A stretch of DNA of 64,000 nucleotides. Origin: Lepidostoma basale (lineage: Eukaryota > Arthropoda > Insecta > Trichoptera > Lepidostomatidae). The notes under the pieces are model-generated. The model was given only the letters and a program-made list of their open reading frames with translations, was not told where the DNA came from and made no database searches. This document shows positions 22,601 through 52,028 of the stretch, in pieces (position 1 is the first letter of the stretch; the number at the start of each line of letters is the position of its first letter). Both the position numbers and the translations under genes were made by a program. The stretch lies in contig JAHDVF020000587.1 of NCBI GenBank assembly GCA_022606425.2, forward strand, positions 620,001 through 684,000, in the 5' to 3' direction.

Positions 22601-24932
22601 ACACATGGAAAGAATGAATGAATAAAGAATGATAAAAAAGTATATGTTAACGATGTAAATGGAACTGGAAATACAGGAAGACCAAGGAAAATGTAACACG
22701 ATCAAATAAATCAAATATTGGATGTCGGTCACGTGAGGAGTCAGAGAAATCGATGCGTGTGCATTACACGATGTATGAATGTTGAGAAAGCGAGAAAAAT
22801 ATGTCAGGAAAGAAAAATGTGGCAGTCCATTCTCTCTACCTACCTCTTCGAAGAGACGGCGTGATGGTTAGTTAATAAATTTATCAGCATTTTTCAATGA
22901 TAGCGAAAATGTAAATTTAGAATTTCCCTAAGGTGCCCACACCAGTGTACTAAATTCCTACCGACTTCTTACCAAAGAGTTACAATAACTTTAGGACTTT
23001 TAATTGGTAAAAGCTTTCCTATTCCTAAGAACAAATCCCAAAATCTTATGGGAGCTATACATATTGTTGTAATATGAAGACTGAAAGATTCGAGTTCTGG
23101 TTCCAACCCTTATATATGGAAGCGAAACATGGGAAAAGGATGAGAGTAGAATAAATGCAGTAGAGGTGAGATTCCTTAGACGTAAAACGATGTGAAACAG
23201 AATTTCGAATGCTGATATTAGGAAGGAATGTGTAGCGGAAGAAACAATTAATATTATGAACAAAATTATGAAAGGATCACTACATTGATTTGCCATATGA
23301 AGAAGACTGGGGAAAACACGACATGACCATATTAATCAGATTTTAAAGATTGGCAATGTTAAAAGTCGGAATAATCTATGTGCACGTATGACACACTATA
23401 TGAATGTGGAGGAATATAGAGAGGTATAGAGTAGTGCAGACCATTCTTTCTACCTACCCTTTCAGAGAAACAGCATGATGGTTTGTTATGTTATGTGTTA
23501 ATAAAATTATATCTTTAATAATTTAAATGAGTGGAATAATATAATCTTGTTTAATATATGGATGTTTTTCTATTTGAAGAATATGCAAGTAAAAATAGCA
23601 AAAAAGCAACGGGTATTCAAGATGAAGATGAGAAAAATTCCACTCAGCGCACCCGCAGAAAGATATTTGCCGGCTTATTTGCCACAATAGCTATGACTTG
23701 TTATGCCATATCAAAGGGAATGCTTCAGGTAAGAAAGTTGATAAACAGTTTAATAAAAAATATAAATATATCTATAAATGAACTTGTGTAAGCAGTAACA
23801 AACAGAATTTTGATCGTTAGCACTTCATTAAGTTGTCAATAAAATATTTGTAATTAAAAAATTAGTCTGGCCATTTAAAATTACGCTTTACATTGTGGTC
23901 ACGCATTAAACCTTCTTTTTTTTAAAAAGATTTTATATCAAGGATTTAATTCAATGGTGTTAGAATTTATTATACTATACAATCTCTAAACTGAGTAGAC
24001 ATAGCATATTATTTTGAAGAAGGAATTAGGTTATGTCCAGGCTTGAACCCGAGTCCCTTAAATCAGGAGGCAAGCGTTCTATCCCCTAGAGCAGGGTTTT
24101 CCAACCTTATTTGTACCATGCCCCACTTCAACGATTTAAAGATCTCTACGCCGCTCCCCCTACCAATTTTTTATTTAATAATATGTACATTATGACACAT
24201 TACTACTCGAAAGAATATTAGTGCAATCCTTGGGCTTGATGTGAGCTGCAAAGAGTTTTCATGTGAGGTACTAATTTGGTCATTTTTAATCTTAAATCTC
24301 CACGGTTTGTGATAACATGTTAAATGTTTTTTTTTAAATAATAAATCATTTAATAAATATGATGATGGGAATGGCAACAGTAATTTTCTTGCTAAATTTG
24401 TCATAATCGTGTATTTAGTTTCTGTCTCGACACAAAGCCACGCCATTGTATTTTTTATGTTGAATGGTGATTTAAAAGACTCATCATTTTGAAATTCTAA
24501 AGTTCTTCTTAATACTGCATGGCCACATCAGTTATATCTGCCAATATTGGTTGAGTTATCGAAGATGATGATATACGGTGCTGCTATCATATTAATGATG
24601 TAACAAATATTAATGATTTGCGTATTGCCCCCCCAAGACTGCCCTAGACTATCAGCAGACTGTATTATATTTTAACATGTTGCACTTCCAGGGACACGAC
24701 ATATATTATAAAATGATAAAGATTATTCCGTAGAAAATATATATTTTATTAATTAATTCCTTTTAACCGCTGATTACTGTTATATAACAAAGTTTATAGA
24801 ACATTTTGAATAGTTAAAAATATTTCTTTTAGATACATGTTGTTGTTTTTGTTTTAGATTAATCTGAGAGAAGAATTTCAGGACCCACTTGACTATAATG
24901 AGTATTTTGAAATGGAAGAGGAAGAAAATTAG
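19603..24932 (+). CDS. Mtx1: Metaxin-1 homologue
   Basis: Six exons with consistent phases: 19603-19671, 19753-19899, 19998-20267, 22334-22568, 23580-23728 and 24858-24932, giving 314 residues, close to the usual metaxin-1 length. The N-terminal thioredoxin/GST-like part has MELDIWKGDWGLASIDINSL and SPKGTFPILRDG; the GST C-terminal-like helical part has REQEVNSWAYTQYLDHKLYP and FFFGSHPTSLDATVFAYLAL. Near the C terminus RRKIFAGLFATIAMTCYAIS is a membrane anchor preceded by basic residues, and the protein ends in an acidic stretch. Known role: outer-membrane component of the SAM complex that inserts beta-barrel proteins into mitochondria, and linker to MICOS and kinesin transport. Intron 3 holds two MITEs, a SINE and other repeats; intron 4 two LINE copies; intron 5 a hAT-like element. 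Confidence 0.92.
20377..20627. mobile_element. hAT-type MITE, copy 2
   Basis: 251-bp copy of the element at 7844, with ends CAGTGGTGGTACTCCC and GGGAGTACCGCCACTA. Flanking direct repeat ACTGAAAAC at 20368-20376 and 20628-20636 (nine bases match; hAT duplications are normally eight). In metaxin intron 3. Confidence 0.87.
20946..21250. mobile_element. piggyBac-like non-autonomous element, truncated copy
   Basis: Starts after TTAA (20942-20945) with CCACCCTTCCTGCGGGCAAC and matches the element at 56024-56340 as far as gtatcatgtac near 21241; the right terminal repeat is not found. In metaxin intron 3. Confidence 0.65.
21550..21728 (+). mobile_element. Short element sharing the LINE family A 3' end, copy 1
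   Basis: Body translates RSATHHTALPSGAKREGLRA and runs in frame into [14 protein letters not shown], then GTGATGGTTAGTTAG. Other copies: 28555-28745 (minus) and 30118-30303 (plus). Only the last 60 or so bases match the LINE family A end. Confidence 0.65.
21800..22200 (+). mobile_element. tRNA-derived SINE (family V) split by a MITE
   Basis: Head GACCTTCGTGCCAGAGTGGT (A-box-like), GGTTTGAATCCCGGCGATGG (B box) and ATTTTCACACTGTC lie before 21929. The SINE resumes at 22178 with CATGAGAATCAATACAATAG after the inserted MITE. The SINE had already lost part of its body (CATGTCATGAG follows GAATTCA directly). Confidence 0.82.
21929..22177. mobile_element. hAT-type MITE, copy 3, inserted in a SINE
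   Basis: 249-bp copy with ends CAGTGGCGGTACTCCC and GGGAGTACCGCCACTG and an exact 8-bp duplication CATGAGAA at 21921-21928 and 22178-22185. The duplicated bases belong to the SINE body, so the MITE is the younger insertion. Confidence 0.92.
22591..22875 (+). mobile_element. LINE family A, 3' fragment
   Basis: In metaxin intron 4. Order of blocks ([19 protein letters not shown], a GRPRKM segment, CMNVEKARK, WQSILSTYLFEETA) is the family's end, followed by GTGATGGTTAGTTAA. Confidence 0.8.
22995..23495 (+). mobile_element. LINE family A, degenerate copy
   Basis: In metaxin intron 4. Begins in the LVPTLIYGSET block, continues with [14 protein letters not shown] and [20 protein letters not shown], has an internal deletion near 23295 and ends with FRETA and ATGATGGTTTG. 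Confidence 0.8.
24022..24091 (-). mobile_element. tRNA-like SINE head fragment, a second family
   Basis: The minus strand reads GGGATAGAACGCTTGCCTCC (A-box-like) and GGGTTCAAGCCTGGAC (B-box-like). No closing acceptor stem. It is cut by the hAT-like element that begins at 24092. Confidence 0.5.
24092..24641. mobile_element. hAT-like non-autonomous element
   Basis: Left end CAGGGTTTTCCAACC and the following gtaccatgccccacttcaac are typical of hAT (Charlie-like) termini; right end CCCAAGACTG. Flanks CCCTAGAG (24084-24091) and CCCTAGAC (24642-24649) look like an 8-bp duplication with one change. No transposase frame. In metaxin intron 5. Confidence 0.65.
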
Positions 24933-24984
24933 AAAGGTTTTGTTTTGTTCCATTCCCATATTGAGGTAAAAATATTTATTTTTG

Positions 24985-24990
24985 AATAAA
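24985..24990 (+). terminator. Poly(A) signal of metaxin-1
   Basis: AATAAA 53 bp after the stop codon in an AT-rich 3' UTR. Confidence 0.7.
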
Positions 24991-25089
24991 AGAAGTACAC
25001 ACCATCTGATTTTTAATGGGAGTACATTGTGGATAGTTTTAAATGGTTTTGTTATACTGGTTTTAATTTTAAAAAAACTTCAGGTTAAA

Positions 25090-25800
25090 TTTTAATTGTA
25101 TCTCAATAGAGACGAAGACGTAAACTGGAAACTGAACATGGATGATCAAGGTGTTTACAGGACTTATGACCTGTCATTGGTTGGGTTAAGCGCACGCTTT
25201 TATGTAATTACAACATTCCCCATTCCACCTTTGTTATTTGTGATCATGCATGACAAATTTTTGGAAGATGTATATATACTTCAAAATCCATATTTATCTT
25301 CACGTGGCAGTTTCAGTCAGCCATCTATGTAGATTTGGTTGCACTAGTGAATTTTTTCAAGAATTAACCTATACAACCGACCCACTAACGCCATCTATGG
25401 AGAATGATTTTCGGCATTTAGCAAACTACCTTATTAACACAATGTGAAGGCTGTTGACCAACATATTGTTAGAAGCCGCTAGGAGTATTATTCCATTCTA
25501 TATGCCAAAGAATTTTGACCAGAATATTTGAAGACCAAATATTTGTGAATGTATACTTATACCTGTATACAAATCCTGGATGAATGTATACTTATACCTG
25601 TATACAAATTCAGGTTAACACTGAAATTTCATTTTATAAGGATTAATTGTATCTCAATAGAGACGAAGATGTAAATTGTTTTCTGGGAACAGAATGTGGT
25701 GGCCGAGGCGCTTACAGGACTTATGACCTGTCATTGGTTGGGTTGAGCGATCGCTTTATGTTTAACAACATTCCCCATTCCGCCTTTTTTCTTCGAAATT
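25090..25800 (+). repeat. Direct repeat with parallel reading frames
   Basis: About 150 bp at 25092-25240 is repeated at 25644-25790. Both translate YLNRDEDVN at the start and YRTYDLSLVGLS in the middle, then differ by small indels. Between them, 25545-25618 is a two-copy tandem repeat of about 36 bp (gaatgtatacttatacctgt). No known domain recognised. Confidence 0.6.
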
Positions 25801-25849
25801 TCATAATTGTAAAAATCATTTTATTATTCTTATTAAAATGGAACATTTA

Positions 25850-26665
25850 GTCCATTTGTGAATTGTATTAAAATTACGATTCACTTTTTCAATCAATCAA
25901 TTATGTTGCATGTATTTTTAAATTTATAAAATTTTATACTTATCTTTGCCCAATTTTAAAGATATTTTTCGTGGGTAAAATATGTGTTACCCAAATCAAC
26001 CATCATTAAAGTATACATATTTATATCTTTATGTTACTATGTAGTGAGTAGGTAAATCCAAGGGGCTTTGCTAGTTAAAATTCGCGCACAGAGCGGCTAG
26101 TCAATCTTTTATTTTTCTGCATGCGAGATTGTAGACTCGTGATGTTGGGATCGTGTCTATTTCACGGTAAAAGTGTTTCGATGTTATAGTTTGCCATTTT
26201 TAGTCGTCATTAATATATTATTTGAACTGCATTTATATTGTTAAATGTGTGAATGTAATTTTTCTTCGATTATAATACTGACTGCTAATATTTAATTGTT
26301 ATTATATGTTTAAATATTTCAATTAAAGGCATTGCATTATTAATATGTTTTTTTTTTTTGTCCTATATTAGTACAATGACTATATTAACCCTTAACACAA
26401 TTATTTTTTGATATTGTTTGTCAGCCAACTCTTATTTAAATAATGTCAAAAGATTTTTATTGATAAGGTAGTTACAAAAAACGGGTCTCACAAAACCACA
26501 CTGTTTCCCGTTCTCCCCCTGGAATCATTCCGTTACTGCACACAGTACAGTCTTTAGAACATTTGTCTAGTTTCGCAATTAAGTCGGCTGGCATTCGACA
26601 AAGGAGTGGTAAGGGTTAAGAACAGAAATCATTCTTTTATATTTGCCATCACTTCGTGTTGTGGA
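25850..26665. other. Unassigned AT-rich sequence
   Basis: No coding frame, splice-linked exon or repeat structure could be supported between metaxin-1 and the inverted repeat at 26669. Confidence 0.4.
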
Positions 26666-26668
26666 TTC

Positions 26669-26858
26669 ACATTTGAATAATAATTTTAAAACATTGTATT
26701 TTCACAACACTTTTTTGCATTTTTTACACTGGGCTACAGATGCCTTTCCTCAGTGTAGAAATTATAGGCTTAAAAGGTTTAAATTTCTAGTTTGAGAAAA
26801 GTGCAATAGAATTTTGTGAAAATACAATGTTTTAAAATAATTATTCAAAATAAATTTA
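26669..26858. repeat. Inverted repeat element, about 190 bp
   Basis: Arms contain tttgaataataattttaaaa and its reverse complement near 26820-26855, followed inward by cattgtattttcacaac; the middle carries tacactgggc and ctcagtgtag, a second short inverted pair. Sequence of similar make-up (tgtatttctacaacac and gtgttgtgaaaataca) is at 47395-47575. Confidence 0.65.
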
Positions 26859-27135
26859 CGGATAAAATTAAAAAAGGATCCCTGAGATGGTTTGGACGTA
26901 TGGAACGAATGGATGAGAGTAGAATGGTTAAAAAGTTGTACACAGGCAGCATGAGTGGAAAAAGAAGCCGAGGACGACCGAGGAAAACGTGGCATGACCA
27001 AATGAATCAATTACTAAAAGGCGGTCACATTCGAAGTCGGAATAATCGACGCGCGTGCATGGTACGATGTATGAATGTAGAGGAAGCCCGAGAGGTATGC
27101 CAGGACAGAGCATTGTGGCGATCCATCCTCTCTGT
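26859..27135 (+). mobile_element. LINE family A, 3' fragment interrupted by another LINE
   Basis: Intact frame for about 85 codons: [40 protein letters not shown] and [20 protein letters not shown], then WRSILS. At 27136 the sequence switches to an inverted family C LINE and the expected end GATGGTTAGTTAGTTAG reappears at about 27506. Confidence 0.85.
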
Positions 27136-27505
27136 TAGTTCTTCTTTTTGTCCTGTCACACCTCCGCCTCAAGGAACCTTCTCCACCAGACTATCGCACG
27201 CCTGATGCCTAACATCATCCCAAGTGAGGCCTGCTGCTTTAACCTCGTCCTGCAGGGTTCTTCTCCAGGTGGCTCTAGGTCTGCCTCGCTTTCTCTTTCC
27301 CCCCATAGGGGACCAGTCTAGTGCACCCTGAGCGATGCAGGCTGGGTTCCGTCTCAGAGTGTGACCGATCCACTGCCATTTGCGTCTAGTGACTTGTTCT
27401 CTAATTGGGTTTTTGCCTGCCATAGTCCAGAGAGCGGCATTTGACACTGTATATTCAAAATCTATTGGCCCCAAACAGTGTCAAATGCCGCTCTCTGGAC
27501 TATGA
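27136..27505 (-). mobile_element. LINE family C copy ending in a palindrome
   Basis: Minus frame NPIREQVTRRKWQWIGHTLR, then CIAQGALDWSPMGGKRKRG and WRRTLQDEVKAAGLTWDDV, 3' end at 27136 with a gaagaac-type tail. Its 5' side is the palindrome 27421-27450 / 27475-27504 (30-bp perfect arms around catagtccagagagcggcat), an inverted duplication of the element's own 5' bases. Confidence 0.8.
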
Positions 27506-27620
27506 TGGTTAGTTAGTTAGTTAAATTTATTTAAATATGTTTCACTTCCAAGGACACTGCATTTTTTATAAAATGAAAAAAAAACATCATAAAGATTTTT
27601 CTTCCATAGATATGAAGCAA

Positions 27621-27626
27621 TTTATT
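27621..27626 (-). terminator. Candidate poly(A) signal of BLM
   Basis: Plus-strand tttatt (AATAAA on the minus strand) about 280 bp beyond the stop codon at 27903. The distance is plausible but unproven. Confidence 0.3.
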
Positions 27627-27902
27627 AAGTTCTCTTCCATCAAAAAAATATTAATTACACTGATTTTCTTAAACAGACAATTATAATAAATATGGAGGTG
27701 ATGCGAAATTTAAAGCATATTTGTAATAAAATAATATTAAATTAAAATTAGATAAATAATCTTACAAATTAATTAACACAATTTCACAATGAAATGGAAA
27801 TATTGTATAACAGCGTACATACACTATATATTATTGGCAGTCTTCTGGTTGTTTCAACCGCAATACATATCAGGAGGCATATTTTGGAGTCGGTAAAAAT
27901 CC

Positions 27903-48353
<20,451 letters not shown>

Positions 48354-48772
48354 GATTAGTTCGAAATAATATTGTTTAATAATAAAATTTAAACCAAACT
48401 AGATTTTACATTTAATAAAGTCGTTTATATTTATTAAAAAACCTAAATTCGATTATCATATTTGAAATGTACACTCCTTATATCACTTTGCACAAACTTG
48501 TAGATTCATGAATCATGCGTGTAACTTTTTACATTTACATTATTATGAAAAATAAATTAATCACAACATTTACAAAATTTGTGACAGTTGTTGACCATAG
48601 CCAACTCTAGGGATATAAACAATATTTTTGATTTGTTATCTCTGGTGTAGCCATAGAATAGCTATATTCTATGACCGTAATTCAAATTTTGACATATATT
48701 GTTTCGGGACACATGTTTTTATGTGTACTTTAACTAATGTTTTAGCCGATTTTGTTGTAAATATTTATTATA
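48354..48772. promoter_or_regulatory. Shared intergenic region of BLM and TAF1C
   Basis: 419 bp between divergent start codons, AT-rich. A near-palindromic pair catagaatagctatattctatg lies centrally (about 48653-48674). Function as a bidirectional promoter is inferred. Confidence 0.5.
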
Positions 48773-51010
48773 ATGTCAAATCCCAACGCACTTAGTTTTT
48801 ACAAGAAAGTGTCTGAAAATTCTCCAACATTTTATTTACCCCACCATTTATTATTATCTCAAAATCTTCACAAAAATTTGTCAGCAAATGAAATTAATAA
48901 CCAATCAATATGTAAACCCTTCCCTTATAAAAGTTCTTTTCCTCTTCCGATTTCGTTTCCATTAGCGGCGAAAATGAATGATATTTGTTGTAGATACACA
49001 TCTTCTAAAGATTCTTGGAAAACGAAGTTGCAATCAATGAAATTTGCTCACAGAAAACAAGACGGTTAGCAGTACGTTTTAATTTCATATTAACTTATGT
49101 TTCTTAAATCTATGAATCCTTATGTTTCCACCCTTTATTTTAGAACGAAGGAGAATTAAAGAATTGACCCTGAACTATACGGGGACAGTAAACGTTCCTT
49201 TATATGTTTTAAAATTTAGTGAACTCTTCAAAGATGATCCGGATATTTATTTTGACAGCAGCTACAACTGGTATTTAAGCGGAAACGGGAATTTGAATTT
49301 GATAGAGATAAATGGCAAATCCTATTTATTGAAATCAACATCTGATGAATTAAGTGAGTTTTGATTAATTAATATAAAATAGTTGAATTAATATAATATA
49401 TATTATATAACACGTTTCAAAGAAATATTTGTAATAAAGTAATGCTTAGGATATATTTAAATAAATAAATGAAAATAAAAGATTAGACATGCTTGTATGA
49501 CTCGCTTTATGAACATGGAGGAAGCTAGAGGGTATGTCAGGATAGAGTAGTGTGGCGGTCTATTCTCTCTGCCTGTGATGGTTGGTTGTTGTTTAACATT
49601 ATTACAAGAAAATTATCATTTTTTCTTCTCATTTCAGGTATACAACATTTCATTGATGGCGAGATTACAATGAATGAAAAACCGGGGAAGTTTGTTTGTG
49701 GAAATTCAGAACTCATTCACGAAACAGTATTTAGTGGAATTAGAAAAAACAATGTTTTTGGACTTCGGCAAAAATATAAAATTCACTTGATTAAATGTAA
49801 GGACCATACAATTGGAACAATGAAACTCTTGAAAACCATATCTACAGATGTTCCATTTACCAGTATTGTGTTAGATGACACTTCGAATGCTGCAATTTAT
49901 TCAAAAGTGGACGGAACAATCCATAAACATGATATTAATTCTGAGTCAATGTCAGTTATGTCTGGCAATAGTACCCGCGATATTATAATCAATAACTGGT
50001 CTTCAATACAATTGCTTGGTTATAATTCTATCTTACAAACAGACAAGAAAACTATTAAAATATTTGATAAAAGGGTTATGGATAATACCTTAAAAATAAA
50101 TCCTGCATTTCAAATGAACTGTGATAATATGACTACCTCAAAGTTATGTGCAAATAATCTGGACTTTCTGTTAGTTGGTACAATTCACAGCCTATATCTC
50201 TGTGATCTAAGGTATTTAGATGCTAATGCTTTTGTGGCTAAATGGACACATGGCTTGAAGTCTCCGCCGCTTCACATAACTTCCCACTATTTTGAAGACA
50301 GGGAACTGACTAGTATAAGTAGTCAGTTATCAGGGGACACGGCTGTCGTAAGTCATTCTTTTGGAATGATTAAAGATGACAATGTGCAAGATGAACCAAC
50401 AGAAATATCAAATAGATCGGTAAATTCAGAATTTTACTATCCATGGCACCCTCCTTGCATTCACAAGACATTTGAACATGCTCAAAAACTAGGTTTTTGT
50501 TTAGATCCGACGTTGAATCTGAAGAAAAGGTTTCACATGTCAAGAACCGGTACAGTTTTTCACCAATCAGCAAAAGGAATAAATTTGTTGTCATTAAATT
50601 CTGTCGGAGATATATTTTCTCAAAATCTTTATACTGGACAACCAAATTTGAATGAAAAGGTTGTCTTTACAAAGCTACAAGCTTGGGTGGATCAATTGCC
50701 CAAAGACCGATATCCTTTTGTTGTTTCTTCACAGTTAAATTTAAATCACATTAATAATTGTATGAAACGGAAATCCCAAACAAATATCAAAATACCACGA
50801 TCAAAAGGTGTCCTGACTAGTAACAAATGTTGGAAGGAATCGTTAAAAAAACTTAGCGGTTATGAAGATATGTGGGCTAATGAATTATTGAGCGTGTGGG
50901 AGGTTGATAATAATGCCAAGAATATTGATGATCTTATTCCTCCACCTGCTGATACTAAGTTCAAGATTAATTCATGGATGAATCAGTTTTCTCAGTATGA
51001 TGAAGACTAA
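48773..51010 (+). CDS. Taf1c: TAF1C-like subunit of RNA polymerase I factor SL1
   Basis: Three exons with matching phases: 48773-49064, 49144-49353 and 49638-51010; 624 residues. Start MSNPNALSFYKKVSENSPTF. The region LDFLLVGTIHSLYLCDLRYL followed by VAKWTHGLKSPPLHI aligns by eye with human TAF1C LVCTQFSLYLVDER and LKWNHGLPSPLLL, and INLLSLNSVGDIFSQNL with LVLFQLSAAGDVFYQQL; the segment IIINNWSSIQLLGYNS parallels the human WRWADFTAHPRVL step. The C terminus is polar and ends acidic (YDED). Family role: TBP-associated factor of the SL1/TIF-IB complex that places RNA polymerase I on the rDNA promoter in the nucleolus. The protein is poorly conserved, so the call rests on these motifs and their order. 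The first donor (GTTAGC) is weak. Intron 2 holds a LINE family A end. Confidence 0.78.
49480..49600 (+). mobile_element. LINE family A, 3' end only
   Basis: Reads TRFMNMEEARGYVRIE-like then VWRSILSAC and ends GTGATGGTTGGTTGTTG, lacking the YPSGETA residues. In TAF1C intron 2, same strand as the gene. Confidence 0.7.
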
Positions 51011-51119
51011 CCTACAGGACTCTGAACATTTAGTTTTTTGGTATCCAATGAAGATGAATGTATTGTACCATATTTTCACACTGTAAATAATGAAAATTCT
51101 TCACATAACACATCATAAC

Positions 51120-51465
51120 TATAAGTCTTCGCGAGCTACACGTTGGTACATACCCTCTTAGAAGGTATGTAATTTTAAAATGCAGTGAAACACCGCCTTG
51201 CATGACAACAGCAAGGCTTTCAGTAAGTCCGACTTCCTAGTGTTCTAGAGTGGTTCTAGGGATCCCGTGAGTACCGGAAATGTGATTAGTGACATCAGGG
51301 TCATAGCGAGCAGGAAGAAGGCATATTTTCTACGCCAAAAACTACTACAGAAAATCACTGGAAAGCAACGGGAAACTACTTCAGCAACACTTCCCAGGAA
51401 ATTGAGTGAGAAAGAATTCGCCACGGTGGTCGCTGACATTGGAGGGACCTGACACAACACTATAT
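51120..51465 (+). repeat. Probable retroelement-derived repeat
   Basis: Frame 51267-51452 reads MSTGNVISDIRVIASRKKAY and ends FATVVADIGGT; composition and the GC-richer content stand out from the flanks. The end resembles LINE C-termini (compare KIANVGGT of family E). Just downstream of TAF1C; may form part of its 3' UTR. Confidence 0.4.
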
Positions 51466-51504
51466 TAAATATATTTTTTTAAATTTTGTTATTACAATAG
51501 AATA

Positions 51505-52028
51505 TTTATTGTCTCTTGAACAATGATGTAAAACTGCATATTTAATAACAAATAGACATGTGATTTATCAAGTGATTTAAATAATTAACATATGTTTAAT
51601 TTCTAGAATGCCAAAGATTATTTAATCCCTGTAAGAATAACAAATTCGAAGGAATTTTTAATGTGAAAAAAACAGCATATTTTAATGAATAAATAAAACA
51701 CTTTGAGCGATGTGTAATTTGTGTATTATTTACAAAAGTTTTTCACATGACATGAGAAATATATACTATCATACATATACATAAATTAAAAGCACACTTA
51801 ATACATATTTTGATAAATCTATTATCTTACAAACAAACGCATAGAGGCTTAAATGCATCGTCTTTGGCCTCTATATTCTAAAACTGATATAATAAGCGGC
51901 TTAATTTAGGAAATTCATTCCACGTTAATAATCTACCAGACAACCGTACACATTTCTCAAATTTTGGTAATCACTAAATGCACAGAATAATCAAACTAAA
52001 TTATAAGTGCCTAACGGAGAGGAAGGGA
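51505..52028. other. Non-coding gap between convergent genes
   Basis: Contains one copy of the ttgaacaatgatgtaaaact repeat at its start, then AT-rich sequence forming the 3' flanks of TAF1C and TIM50. No gene seen. Confidence 0.5.

Noticed and set aside
49550..49637. N-terminal extension of the large TAF1C ORF (MWRSILSACDGW)
   Set aside because: These codons belong to a LINE family A end (WRSILSA) inside intron 2; the exon starts at 49638 after a good acceptor.
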